Below are positions 37,162 to 48,392 of a DNA stretch of 64,000 nt, piece after piece. Origin of the DNA: Phoronis australis. Its lineage: Eukaryota > Phoronida > Phoronidae. The notes beneath the pieces are model-generated. The model saw only the letters and a program-made list of their open reading frames with translations, was not told the origin of the DNA and did not search any database. A program made the position numbers and the translations under genes. Within the stretch, counting starts at the first letter, position 1; each line of letters begins with the position of its first letter. The stretch spans positions 259,760 through 323,759 of the forward strand of contig NMRA01000046.1 of assembly GCA_002633005.1 (NCBI GenBank). The letters are read 5' to 3'.

Positions 37162-40100
37162 CGTGCTTCAATGCGTTGCGGAAACGGATATATTATGAAG
37201 GTTTCTCCAACGTGTAAGTGCGTTTGGTGGAGAAAAAGCGCATTTGTTGTACCACTGCTGGAACCATAGTAGTCAAGCACGTTTGAGTATGAGCCCCAGC
37301 ATCAAGGTCTGGTGATTGAGATAATGAATGTGATGCAGTAAGTTTCTGTCAGTCTATTATTGTTCAGGATTTTGTGGTAATGTATGCTGTCCGCATATAC
37401 GTCAATGCCCAATAGTAGAAAATGGGATGTAGATCTCGCGCAAATAGTTTGAGGTCGCGACCGCAGCCAGCACAGAGGCTGGAATCGGACACTGGGCCGA
37501 AATAATCGATGAATCACAACGATACCAAACTTTCATAATTTTGGAACAGACAAGACAGAATCGAGTATCAGTTAGCAGAAAATACAGTTAGCGTCATTAT
37601 AATTAGATATGATCGTTCTCGACATACGCACTCGGCATTCGAAGAAATGAAATCAGTGTCCACTATTTGCAAACGGACTTTGGCAGTCAGTTTGTCATCA
37701 TTTTCCATTGATGTATATCATGTGTATTCTTCAATAAATATCTATCACCTTGAAAATACAGTCAGGGTAAAAACTTTGGTTTACAATTTACAGTTCGAGA
37801 CCCATATTACTCGACACTAAAGTGGTTAGAAAATTAAATGGATAAAACGCTTTAGTTACCACACTGAAATCAGGACTGACTGCAGACTGCCGGGGTAGGC
37901 TCCGATTCGGCTTCACTCACCGAAGACGACGGTGTGGGAAGGTTTAGTTCGTATGGCCTCAAACACACAAGGTCTGACGATATGGCGAGATCAAACTCAT
38001 TACCTGTTTGACCTATGGCTTGAGTGCCGTCTTCATTCACAATTACCGGTATCCGCCATTGCATTTCAACTAACTGATCAACGTCTTCCAATGATAACAT
38101 CACGAGGTGGCAAACCACAAAATCATTATTTTTTATAAAATTCAAACATCCTCAATTATTTCCCCCAAAAATGCTTGTTTAGTTAGATTTTGTGTTATAA
38201 AATTGTCATACACGGTCTAAAGCCACAAAAAGTCTAAAAATCAATTGTAAGAACGCTTTAAAGTCACATCTTTAGGGCGTCCTACTGTACGTACAAGCTG
38301 ATACAACGAATTTTTATAGCTTTAGCATGTTTTAAATGAGTACTAAATAAAGCAATACACGAATATAAAGAAAACATTTTTATTATCAAAAGTGTATACT
38401 AAAATAAAAAGCTCACGTTGCAACTTGACCTACATGGACCGCATATTTGGCTAGTCCGAAGAGGTTTCTTGAGTTGAGTCACGGTCTATCCAGATATTAA
38501 TAGAAAACTGCTGAACATTGTACCGTTTGATTATAAATGTCAGTCGTCTTTTTAGAATTATACCCGACCACATTACACGCGCAATGGTGAGGTTTATCAC
38601 ATTGTCTGAAGAGCTAGTAAAATCAAATACTCTTCGCAATTCAAGTAATTCAATCGTCACAGATCTCTTTTCTAAGCCACCTAAGAATTTCATTATTACG
38701 ATTACAAACTCCACGTCCAGGTTCTGTTGACAACTTTAACTGCAACAATTCGTTTCACCGTAACCACGCTGTGATCTGTCAAAGTAGCTGAAACGATCTC
38801 TAAACGCCTGCATCACTTCGTCTGATACAGGAGATGGCGTCAATTCTCCCTGCACAATAGCTCTTAAATATCCGGATACTTCTTTTAATCTCGGTCGTAG
38901 GGTGACGTCAAGCGAAGAGCAACAAAGAGAGCAACGGATCAACGCATCAAAGTTATAGTGAAAAGATCCAGAAGTTTTTGCGTACGTGCAAATAAAGAGT
39001 GTGATGTATCCATAACCAAATATGTCCGACATCACTGACGTCATTTCCCCTTTGAGCACCTCTGGTGGCACATGGGGATAGTTCACTTCATCTTCTGCTG
39101 TCTTGGCTTTTATACTGGAAATGGAAGTATATAAAGTGGTCACAATCCTGCGTTGCTCTCAAAAATTTTTTTTCCGGGATTTAGACACCCTTTAACGCTG
39201 TATAATTGGTCTCTTTTTCCTTACTCACCTAGAGTGAGAAGTGATTTTTGGACCAGACAATTCGCTCTTTTTTGAGACAATACTAGACCGACGCAAAAAA
39301 TGACACGTCGTGACAAGTCAACTTGCATCGCCTCGAGCATCAAAGAACTGTCATGTCTTTTGAAATCCCGAAATCTTTTCTAATTTGACTGAGAAAAATT
39401 TTGAGGCTGGTAAGTGTTCTAAATCAAAGGTTAACTTTCGTAACGGGAGATGGGTTTATAGTGGCTTCAGTTCAAAGAGACTCTTTCCACATTGTTGAGG
39501 GCTCACAAATGTTGTACCACATACTAAAGAGGTTGATGTAATTTTGACAACGATCTTCTAAAGTGACATTTAATTGAAACAAGATTTATGATGAAATTTT
39601 CACAATTTCTTTAATTAATTTCTGTCTATCAGTTAGAAATTCAGAATTCTACAAGACAGCACTTTTGAAGATCAAGATGTACTAAGGCATTCAAATGTAA
39701 TCAATACGTAAATGTATCGTAAATTACCTGATACCCCTGGCTAACGAAGAATTACCGAAGTCAATGAGCACAACTTGTACATCTGGAGTCATCTTTAGTA
39801 GAACATTATCAAATTTCAGATCATTAAGCAATACATTTCTGCTGTGCACGTAATCCACTGCTTCCGCTAGCTGAATGGCAATTTCGTACCAAATGCTGAT
39901 GTGAAGAACGATTCCATTTTTAAGGGTGTCATAAAGTGAATCTCCGGCGATGTATTCCATAACGAGTCCTGGAGAACATATTAAGCCCGGCCCCCATCGG
40001 TAGAAGATACCGTGTACTTCAGGGATAAAAGAAGATCCCTTGAGTAACTTCATGCAGTTGTACTCATGGACAAGCAAGTTATCTTTGCGCTGTTTCTGGT

Positions 40101-43100
40101 GTTTGATACACGCCGCTTTCCAAATGCCATCCTCTTGAGCGTAGGCACCCGTGAACACTTCCCCGTTGGAACCAGTGCCAATTAGAGTGTACTTACCGGC
40201 CATAGTGGTGTTGTACCTGTAAGTATACAATTATAACAAAATAAAACATGCGGCCTCGTTTCACATCGAAGCATCACATGTCACGTAACATGATCAACCT
40301 GTCCTAAGTGTGAAATGGAAGCCGGGACTGCTCAACATTAGTAGAGATTTACCTTGCCTCTCAAACGCTTCGCAACTTGCTACTTAGTGGACACATAACC
40401 CTTCCGGAGCACATCGCTAGATCATTCAGTTTCAACAGTCTTACCAACTTCGTAAGAGAAACGCGCAGATACGAAGACTTTACAATGAGGAACCCATTGA
40501 GTCGTAATCAGGTGTCCGGTCTAATGGATCCAGTCTTGTGGCCTAAGCACTCCTGGTGAACCACAAAAGGCATCATACCATATGCCTCTTTTTAGCCTCG
40601 TCTCAGCCTCTAGTGCGCAGTCGCGACTTCGCGCATGCCGAAAATTAAGTCAAATTCCTGTCGGTATTGACTTCCTTATTTATAAAGCCACGTTAATTGA
40701 TTAGCCTGATATGTTTCGCATCAGCACTGCGCATTTCTGCTACACAGCGGATACCAACATGGAAATAAAAGTTAAAGAAAATTATCGTGATGAGGGGGCT
40801 AATCTGTGCACTTGCTGAAAAGACTAGTTTTCGTTGCTAAGTTACACGTACGACGTCGTTTATTGCCAATCATGAGCTAGACTAGCTACATGGTAGGCCT
40901 ACTAGTCTAAGTAATACATCGATAATCTGAACTACGTTCCCCGGCTTCGTTAAATACTTATATGTGTGATTTAGATCACATAACATTATAAAAATGACTT
41001 CAAATTGTTGCTTACTCAGTTAAGCTCAGTGATTTCTCTGCAGTTTGTACAGCGCTTGGAACCAAACTTAATAAGTTGGCTTGATTCGATAGTCATCTAA
41101 TGCCCCTAGCACAGCATCAAACAACAATAACTAATTATAGTTCCTCCCAAGCCAGGAATCATTTTTAATCTGAGTAAGTAACAAAATGGGACTGTTCTTG
41201 TACTGATATAGTTGTCTGTATCAGAAGTTAGTATTTCGTAACGAGCGTATTCACAGCAGCTGTTACTGAAAACAATGTTAAAAACTTACACGAATTTTTC
41301 TGGAGAGATGACAATCGAAGCTGGTATTTTGAAGCTATCAACACTAGTCGTGTAGACTTCTTGTATGAAAGAAGGGTGCTGCTCAGGTTCGCTTGCTCGA
41401 GCTCTGATTCTTTTTAGCGATGACTGCCTCGTTTGAGATGACGGTACTGCAAAACGCAGTGGAGACGAGCGCGAGGGAATCGCAGGCGAAGCCGAAGAAG
41501 CTCGGGTGGAAGGTGCACTTCGAAAATGTTCAATGAAGTCGTAAAATATACCGGATACTGATTTCCAAGAACGGGACTTCATGTGAACGTGACAAAGGCA
41601 TCTGGCTGCCGTCCATGACCATACTCGTTTGAAGCTGAATTGTTTTTTGATAGACGAAATTGAGCTCCTGATGCAAACTGTACATTGGCGAGGTATGTAG
41701 GTGACGCTGTGTATGTGGCGAAATTTGGAGTAGTCTTTTGCTTCCAGACTAAAAATACCACAGTGGTCAATCATATGGAGGTTGTAACGCTTAAATACAT
41801 GACTACTGAAATTTGTAGCCGGGAAGGTCTTTGGACGATAAAATCTTTTACCGTTTATTTTTAAAGGTTCACGTTTTTCCCTAGTATGGCAATTATTCAC
41901 GCACAAGCAGCCAGGGTTACTGGGCAACTGTGGACTGATTAACAAATATTTTGCTTGTCTCGGTAAAGGCGCTGATTTAGCTTTAACTTGTCTGGTTGCA
42001 ACTTTGTGATGGTCTTCAACTTTCGAACGAACTTCCTCGCTTTTGTATTTCTGAAAAGGATAAAAATATAACTGCTTAGAGACCATTTTCTATTGAATTT
42101 GAGAAAAATAAATTGACAGACGATTAATAAAACCAATGTATTGTGACAAATAGTTGGACTAAAATAAACAGATATATCCTTACCTCTAAGACATCTTCGT
42201 CTACTGTTGATTTTTCTTTACAAATGCAGCAAAGAAACACACTCGTAAAGAACGCCTTGATTCCCTGCAATCCTCTACGAATTCTCTTAATACATTCACC
42301 CATTTCACAGGTGTACGACGGCTACTTGAAACTCACGACTGTTTCGATATTTTCTCTTCTTATAGTAATAATCAATAACAACAATTCGTGACGTAAACTT
42401 TACGAATACATTCACATGACGTCAAGTTAAATTTACCTTTAGAAAATAGGAAATATGAATTACGGCTATATAAATAAAAGAATGACAATTGGAATTTTAT
42501 CAATGAAAAATAGTGTTTTTATAAATATGGNCCCCCCCCCCAATCAGCCATTTTGGGTAATGTCAATAATTCAGCAGGTATTGTTAGTTAAGAATGAGAG
42601 CAACAACTAACGGGGCTGTCTTTAACGAATCGAGCTAACGGGATTTGCGAGCGCGATCTTACACCACACACGATACTGCAACAGTATCGGTAGTTGACTA
42701 ACTCAAAACAGCCGGATGGAATGCAATGTAAAAACTCCAAAATCTTCAATAAAAAGTATGTAAGCAAACGTGTCTTTTCTTGGACGTTTTGACATAGTCG
42801 AACGGAAGCATTGGATTTTGCCATTCGTTTAACCAGACAGTGATATCCCAGTTATCTAAGGTGATATAAATTAATTGAACAATACACAGAACTGACATAC
42901 AAGGAAAATAATGACAAACCAGAAATCGCAAAGCACTATATCTGAGTTGTAGGCAGTACATAGACGAAAGTACTATACATAGAACTATATACATGTAAGT
43001 AGTATTCCAGTTATCCGGATTCAGCTTACATTGAACAGTCATTGAGAGATGTGAACTTCGTTATCATGCAGGAAAAATCGGTTTTCCTGGTCACGGGCAT

Positions 43101-44266
43101 TAATAAGTAGAAATATGTTAATTGCTTCCAAACTCCTTGATGGATAACGCCGTCATATGCCTATTTTGACGAGGTGTTGCAGATGAGATCATGTCGTTCG
43201 TCATATTGGGCTGTTGTGCCACCACTTTCATTGCTCTTATTTGAAAAGGTTTTGAGTGAAGTAATTAGTTGAGTGTCTTGAGTTCGGCATGTAGGTTGTC
43301 ACCTATACTGCAGTTTACAGTGACGACTTGTCAGCCACTACTATGAGGCGATGTGAACCCGCAAATAGTAACAGAAATGCAATCACATCACACATTAAAA
43401 AATTCTATGGGTTTTTAAAATTCAGGCGACCACAACTTCTACAAAATTATGTTTGTATTAATGGATGTGTGTCCAAAACGGTTGCACTCATTGTATGCTC
43501 CCAAGGAGTTGAAAGGGATTAAGATTGATCAGGTCCATATAACAAGCTAACATTTTTTCTGAGTGTTTAGTAAAAAGCGCTACGTAAATCTGTTTTCAAT
43601 TTTCGCACTCCAATTTTATGTGACCGAGTCCAAAACGTCAAAATGGCGTCATACAGACAAAACATGGAATAAAATTAAAATATCGGACTGTTATTGCGAT
43701 TATATGGCAGCGGGGGGATGCATGCATACATGCATACATACATACATGCATACATGCATGTATGTATGTATGCATACATACATACATACATAAATGCTAT
43801 ATAATTAACATATACGTAATGATAACTGTACGTTAAATAAAAGTAGGCTTAGAACTGGGTAACTATATACATGTACGTCCAGGAGACTCACGACTCACTC
43901 TGGTGCAAAAACTTATCAAAATGTTCTTCGCCAATATAATTTCCAGGCTTCAACGCAATTTTTAACACCAAAGGCGATAATGACGTAGTTGAGCACAACT
44001 CTAACGAAAATGGGCGCTTTTCCAACACCACCTTTCTCAAAGGGCCATATTCCACGTCTACTGACAGTGAACACTATATCACAAATAATGGCTGGAGATT
44101 GGACAATCACAGTTAAACTGGTTTTACCCAAGAACTTCGTTATCCCGTCTTCGTAGACTCCTTCGAGCTGTCCTCCTTCAATGGTGACAATTGTGCAACT
44201 TGTAAGTCTACAAATAAAGCAAAAAACCATCAAAGACGGCAACGCGTTAACTTTAAATGCAGTCAT
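29765..44266 (-). CDS. Secreted type-B carboxylesterase / cholinesterase-like protein
   Basis: Spliced CDS of 8 exons on the minus strand, 607 aa: 44266-44128, 37027-36787, 36521-36388, 36137-36016, 35853-35639, 35440-35295, 33112-32563, 30041-29765. An alpha/beta hydrolase that cleaves ester bonds of small substrates. Seen: signal peptide at residues 1-24, GIPYAEPP at 47-54, EDCLTLN, oxyanion loop HGGG, nucleophile elbow G-A-S-A-G with Ser203 (Ala replaces the usual Glu), acidic member Glu339 (NSGEGG) and His474 before PFVFG. The full catalytic triad is therefore present and it is not a neuroligin-type inactive homologue. The C-terminus has a hydrophobic run (residues ~585-599) that could be a GPI signal or membrane segment. 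Exon 1 was assigned because its donor leaves phase 1 (G of GIPY) exactly as exon 2 requires and it carries the signal peptide plus the typical N-terminal beta strands. Intron 1 (7.1 kb) contains a complete kinase gene. Natural substrate not predictable. Confidence 0.94.
30401..31270. mobile_element. Non-autonomous DNA transposon with 15-bp TIRs and 5-bp target duplication
   Basis: The ends cagtggcggatctac (30401-30415) and gtagatccgccactg (31256-31270) are exact reverse complements. They are flanked by aatgg on both sides (30396-30400 and 31271-31275), a 5-bp direct repeat. G-runs follow the left TIR and C-runs precede the right. 870 bp with no transposase-like frame. It lies just upstream of the last carboxylesterase exon, inside its intron 7. 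The CAGTG-type terminus resembles hAT-like ends, but a 5-bp duplication is unusual for most hATs, so the superfamily is left open. Confidence 0.85.
31527..31740. repeat. Dispersed repeat end (cagtggcggatctaggatatc family)
   Basis: Begins with the same cagtggcggatcta as the element just upstream but then diverges; matches 6657-6760 instead. No right-hand TIR found nearby, so probably truncated by the adjoining repeat. In carboxylesterase intron 7. Confidence 0.55.
31750..31816 (-). repeat. tRNA-like (pol III A/B-box) segment within a dispersed repeat
   Basis: On the minus strand the sequence reads gtggtgtagtggtaaagc (A-box-like) followed about 35 nt later by gagttcgagtca, containing the B-box core gttcgagtc. 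The anticodon arm does not pair, so this is a tRNA-derived repeat head rather than a tRNA gene. The partner repeat at 46155-46180 keeps the A-box part only. Confidence 0.6.
31789..32514. repeat. ~730-bp dispersed repeat, copy A (inverted copy at 45459-46180)
   Basis: Reverse-complement homology over most of its length to 45459-46180. Shared blocks include cagcagcttctgttttttcatcgtcactca, the gcacagtg/gacgacggaaacgg region, gcgccactgccgg, cacaccattt-type AT blocks and the terminus ccgcctatgg preceded by a poly-C tract. No open frame. In carboxylesterase intron 7. Confidence 0.85.
34555..34825. repeat. Dispersed repeat, copy 2 (partner at 26371-26660)
   Basis: Same block order as copy 1 (tttgatataaatg, attttttgata, cccctaatgcaaaa, ttttggagaa). 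In carboxylesterase intron 6. No coding capacity. Confidence 0.65.
37111..37157. repeat. (TA)n microsatellite with (TATG) lead-in
   Basis: tatgtatgtatgta followed by about 15 TA dinucleotides, in carboxylesterase intron 1 just upstream of exon 2. Confidence 0.95.
38379..38384 (-). promoter_or_regulatory. Candidate poly(A) signal of the nested kinase gene
   Basis: AATAAA on the minus strand about 350 nt after the kinase stop codon, before carboxylesterase exon 2. If used, it ends the kinase transcript inside the host intron, supporting an independent gene. Confidence 0.5.
38736..42303 (-). CDS. Atypical (non-RD) protein kinase with acylation-type N-terminus, nested in carboxylesterase intron 1
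   Basis: Four exons on the minus strand, 582 aa: 42303-42184, 42050-41290, 40216-39728, 39114-38736; all junctions GT-AG and in phase. N-terminus MGECIKRIRR: Gly2 and Cys4 next to basic residues, a typical myristoyl plus palmitoyl membrane-attachment layout, followed by a CCIC cluster. Residues ~41-290 are basic and Ser/Arg-rich with no family I recognise. The kinase domain from ~300 has glycine loop GTGSNGEV (307-314), Lys332, helix-C Glu345, catalytic loop LLNDLKFDN (Asp426, Lys428, Asn431; His and Arg of HRD are replaced), DFGN (446-449), PPE for APE, and SDIFGYG. All residues needed for phosphotransfer are present, so it is probably active, but it is not of a standard subfamily. It lies wholly inside the host intron on the same strand. 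Substrate unknown; a membrane-proximal signalling role is inference from the N-terminus. Confidence 0.9.
43715..43795. repeat. (ATAC/ATGC/ATGT)n microsatellite
   Basis: Alternating gcatacat, gtatgtat tetranucleotides, partly self-complementary, in carboxylesterase intron 1 near exon 1. Confidence 0.95.
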
Positions 44267-44628
44267 TTTGATCGTAAAGTAAACAGCTTAACTGACCTAC
44301 GCTTGTTATCAATAAGTTACCAAGGACGTCATTTGCTTTCTTACGAGGGATATCATCATTTAGAATGAGGGGTGACTGGTGTGTTTGGGCTAGCGGGCTT
44401 TTGCCGTTGTTCTTCAATAAATCAACAGACGTGACGTAAGAAACAGGCTTACACCGAACACGCTCTTCAACTAATTCAACTATTACCACTAATCGCCGCA
44501 GCAATGAAGCGGCCTTGTTATACATTTGTGCAACTTCCCCGCCAATCCCTGCATGTGCCCTGCGTAAAACAGATTCGTACCCACGACAAGGGAAATTGCA
44601 GATCAGCAAGATCTGTTCTAGGCTACCT

Positions 44629-44665
44629 GCAAAGCTGTAGACCTATACAAAATCTACAGCTTTGC
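44629..44665. repeat. Perfect 13-bp inverted repeat, 11-nt loop
   Basis: gcaaagctgtaga (44629-44641) and tctacagctttgc (44653-44665) are exact reverse complements about 370 bp upstream of the carboxylesterase start codon. It could be a dyad binding site or part of the local duplication, whose second copy (45160 on) keeps only the left arm. Confidence 0.7.
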
Positions 44666-45458
44666 GCTGATGTGGGTAAAATGACTAAATAAAATCTGAC
44701 ACAAAAGTAGTGTTTATAAAAGCTACACCGCTCTTCTTTGAGTAAACCAAGTTGTTTACTGGTGTTTGAAAAACTGGCGTTCTTCTGCTAAAATTGAAGT
44801 GGGCTCTTGGGACTGCTCAAAGTCGGCTTTCGGCGATTACGTCACCTGACAAAAACAGCTTCTTTTCCCCCGTTTATTCTTCTATCAGCTGTTCTTCTCT
44901 GCCACGTTCCCCCGTTTATTTTTCTAGCAACTGTTCTTCGCTGCCACGAGATTGCGTACATGTCACAACGAATTGTCGGATCCGGTTTCATTTCTTTACA
45001 AGTTTTTAGTATTTTTAGGACCAGCAAACCGAATTTTAGAACAAACTTTGCTACTGCGAAGCATCCCAAGAGATGTCGCAAAATATTAGGCGAGCGTAGT
45101 GTTTTAAAACGACGACGGCTGGTTACGGGAAAGATGAGTGTTAGAGGCCTTGGCGCAAAGCTGTATACTAAATATGCAGGGTAAATACAGATATATGTGG
45201 GTAAAAAACTGCCCAGATAAAATATGATACAAAATTGGTGTCATTAAAACCTACTCACTTATTTGAGTAAATAAATTATTTTTTGGTTTTGGAGAAATTG
45301 GTGTTCAACCGTTACTCTGCTGTTAAAGTTGTGGAGCGATCTTCTGCGTCAGCTTTCGGCGCCATAAAATATTGCGTCACATATTGGCCAGTTTCTTTTT
45401 TTGCCGATGCTTCACGCAATCAACTGTTGTTCTTCCTCGACTGGTTGCGTATATGTCA
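44630..45458. repeat. Diverged local direct duplication (two ~300-360-bp copies)
   Basis: Copy 1 about 44630-44990, copy 2 about 45160-45458. Shared ordered blocks: aaagctgta, tgtgggtaaaa, ataaaat.tgayacaaaa, ttgagtaaa, tctgct.ttaaa, tcggctttcggcg / cagctttcggcg, tgttcttc, and gcgtayatgtcac. Copy 1 has an extra internal 42-bp doublet (cccccgtttatt...ctgttcttc). Confidence 0.65.
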
Positions 45459-46180
45459 CCATAGGCGGATTTAGAGAGGGGGCCAGTGGCCCCGCCCCCC
45501 CCCCTTTGGCTGCCGCAAAAAAATAAAACAGCAAGAGCGTAGGGAAATGTTGAGTTTATTAATTAACCTAGGTAATTAAAACTATACGGATGAAACAAGA
45601 TTTAAATGTGTGCAGTTTTAGTGTTTTGGGGGGCTCAGATCCAATTTCAAGTGTCAAATTCGGAACACGGCGCAATCGTAACGGAACTATGGCTAAGTAT
45701 AGGCTCTCCCGCGATATCCCAGGTGACCGGCAGTGGCGCTGCGCACTACGACTCCGTTTCCGTCGTCTGCTCCACTGTGCAATGACGAAAATTTACTTCA
45801 TTTTTTAAAGAAAATGGAACCTGAGTGACGATGAAAAAACAGAAGCTGCTGGTAAGGTGTGAATTTTAATCGAAGCCTTAGTGAATCACTCAGAAACTCA
45901 TAATTCTCTCTTTGTCAAACCTTTACTTAAAACGATTTCCAAAGCAATCCCGTCATTATTGCCAACACGAAAAACGGATTTGGTCTTTTGGGCATTTGAA
46001 GACTATTTTAAATACAACAAATTTGTTACGAACCGAGTGCACAAAATATAAAACGTGTAATAAGCATAACAAAAAGAACTAGGTTTCGCGCTCAAACGCT
46101 GTGGACCATAAACAGGTAGGTCTCTTAGTAACAAAATAGGAGTCAAATCGTGGTGATGTAGTGGTAAGGCTAGCACCCCC
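45459..46180. repeat. ~730-bp dispersed repeat, copy B (inverted relative to 31789-32514)
   Basis: Begins ccataggcggatttag followed by a C-run, and carries the same internal blocks as copy A in reverse order. Ends near gtagtggtaaggctagc, the A-box-like part of the tRNA-like head seen beside copy A. The two copies flank the carboxylesterase gene in opposite orientation about 13 kb apart. Confidence 0.85.
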
Positions 46181-47289
46181 GTCCTGTCTTTAGCTTTACA
46201 TGTTGATACAAGTTTCACGGCAAGGTGACGAGCAGAAATACCCTGGCTGTGTGCAATTTCTGGGTCTACGGAACAAATACACCACTTTTTTACCCATGTA
46301 CCTAGCTGTATTTTGACGACAGTCTTCATACAACTAGCTGGCTGGTTACAATTGAGATCTGCAGTTCTTCAATGCATCGTAGGCCCGGCGTATAGGTAAT
46401 CCGGCCCAAATCGGAATATTCTGATTTGGGTTGTTCCCATAGGCCTAACGGAATTCTGATACTGTCGGCTCATATCGGAATTTATCCTAGTATGTGCGTG
46501 ATAGTATAGCCTTGAAATACGAGTCGTATTGTGTGATGTGATATGGAAGAGCTACCGTTTCCGTATTTAATGAGCATTCAATACGGATTTTCCCTATTTT
46601 GCACACAATACACTACAATTACATGTAACATGTTTGTATATATGGTATCGTTTCGGGTTCAGCTCCGTGCGCAATATTTTCACACGTCACCACTATGATA
46701 ATATGTGTTTTTAAAATTAAACAATTCCGTGAAATATGTTGACAAATTTTCTTAATATGCCGTATGGTTTGCACCTGAACAAAACATTTCAATCACAAAA
46801 TGTCTCGAACTTGCCACAATATGCATAGTAATAAGATTTGTCAGTCCGTTGTCGCATGATTGTATGCAATGTACGTAACGGTAACAACGCGTTCAGGCGG
46901 AGTTCCAAGTTTAGTTATAGTGTTTGACAATCTTTCTAGTACTTCCGGGTACTTTGATTAATTTTTCCTTGATTGTTGTTAGAATGCAAGCGGTTTTGGG
47001 ATCATCATCGTGATTCGTTTCGGTGTATAATATGAGGCAACTCCTACACTATGGTAATATACGGGGTTTTGTTACCCCATCGCCAAAGCGAGCTCAAGCT
47101 AGACTGTGACTAACCGGCCCTGATCGATTCATAAATTTATGCGGGTGGCACAAATTTCTCTTATAATGCATCGATTTTAAAAATTCGAAGACAGATACTA
47201 TTTTACTTTTCAGTTTTAAAAACACGGCATGTTGGTCGTTTTGGCTATGTTATTTTGACTTTAAAACTAGTGTACTTAATATGTGCATT

Positions 47290-47580
47290 ATTATTTACGG
47301 CGTCAAGTAATTTACGTCGCTAAAAGTTACTTTACGCCACGTAAAGTAATTTAAGCCGCAAATAACTACTTTTCTCCGCAAATAATTACTTTAGGTCGTT
47401 AAAAGTTACTTTACGCCACGTAAGGTACGCCGCAAATAACTTTTCTCCGCAAATCGCCGTTAAAAGTTACTTTACGTCGCAAGTAGTTGTCGGTACATTA
47501 CGCCGCAAATAATTACTGAACGCCTCTTACTTTACGCCTCGAGCAAGAATTAACTTACGCACGTAATTTACGAGCGTAAC
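47290..47580. repeat. Irregular minisatellite rich in ttactttacgcc / ccgcaaataa motifs
   Basis: Repeated blocks ttaaaagttactttacg, ccacgtaa, ccgcaaataa and tttctccgcaaat alternate without a fixed period just upstream of the tyrosine-recombinase fragment. No open frame. It may be part of the retroelement or an independent array. Confidence 0.7.
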
Positions 47581-47725
47581 GTTCATTCATTTGACCAACG
47601 GCACGTCCGATCTCTGACGGTGACATCAAGCCTGATTTGATGTGCCTATCGAGGAATTCGCTGGATACTCTTGGGTGAACAGTGCTCGCTTTCCCGTCAA
47701 CTTGCGCGCAAATTCTCAGTGATAG

Positions 47726-48373
47726 GCCGACGCTTATGACATAAAGGTTCTGTTTAATTTGAATTTAGTCGTCGGTTCCAACAACATTTTAATTACTTCG
47801 CATGCGGAGTTTTGCTAAAAAGCTCCGCACAGGAGACTTTGTGCTGCTATGTTTTCCACCGCCTTTCACGCCTTCCTTCGTGTTAGCCAATTTACTGTCG
47901 CCACCTCTGCCTCACCCCCAATTTCTGTCCTCCAGGTCTCTGACGTCTCAGTCACTTCTACGTCCATGTCTCTCACTATCTCCCACTTCAAACACCACGA
48001 TCACACCCCTACCATTCTCGTTATCCCCCGTTCTACCGGTCCCCATTGCCCTGTTGCAACACTTCAACACTACCTCACTCTCTCCAACCACTCTTCCGGC
48101 CCTCTCTTCCAGTTCCCTAACGGTTCCCCCGTAACTTGCTCTTACTTCACTCGCCACCTTAAATTGGTACTCGGGTGCGTCGGTCTCGATCCTCAACGCT
48201 ATAAATCTCATAGTTTTCGTATTGGTGCAGCCACCTCCGCTGCTATCCTCCAAATTCCAGACTCCACCATTCAGCGCTTAGGTCGCTGGAAGTCTGACGC
48301 GCTCAAGAACTACATTCGTCTCTCCTCCTTAAACTTGCCTGCTGCTAACATTCCCACTCCTTCATTGACGTGA
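47726..48373 (+). mobile_element. Tyrosine recombinase domain of a DIRS/Crypton-type element (fragment)
   Basis: Open frame of about 215 codons from 47726, where an in-frame stop precedes it, to a stop at 48371-48373. Seen: box I Arg in FLRVSQF, the HxxR box as HSFRIGAAT, GRW in place of the second His, and the nucleophile Tyr in KNYIR near the C-terminus. This is the arrangement of the recombinases of DIRS-like retrotransposons and related captured genes in invertebrates. The catalytic core appears intact, but no reverse transcriptase, RNase H or methyltransferase frame is nearby, so it is a relic or a lone recombinase. Codon use is C/T-rich and unlike its AT-rich surroundings. Confidence 0.85.
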
Positions 48374-48392
48374 TCATCCACCACCCAGGGGC

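Larger units (their letters stand above)
44267..47725. other. Region upstream of the carboxylesterase, repeat-rich, no supported gene
   Basis: Should contain the carboxylesterase promoter. A minus-strand open frame (44253-44633), preceded by an acceptor-like cag at its upstream end, has no family I recognise and is not called as a gene. Contents noticed: a 13-bp inverted repeat at 44629-44665, a diverged local duplication (44630-44990 and 45160-45458), a 42-bp doublet near 44866-44950, an inverted copy of the 31789-32514 repeat, and an array of acgcc/tttacg motifs at 47290-47580. Confidence 0.5.

Noticed and set aside
37870-38145. Minus-strand open frame of 91 codons with a gtgagt donor at 37920, between carboxylesterase exon 2 and the kinase stop
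   Set aside because: No acceptor with a pyrimidine tract, no recognised family, and neither surrounding gene needs an extra exon to keep phase.
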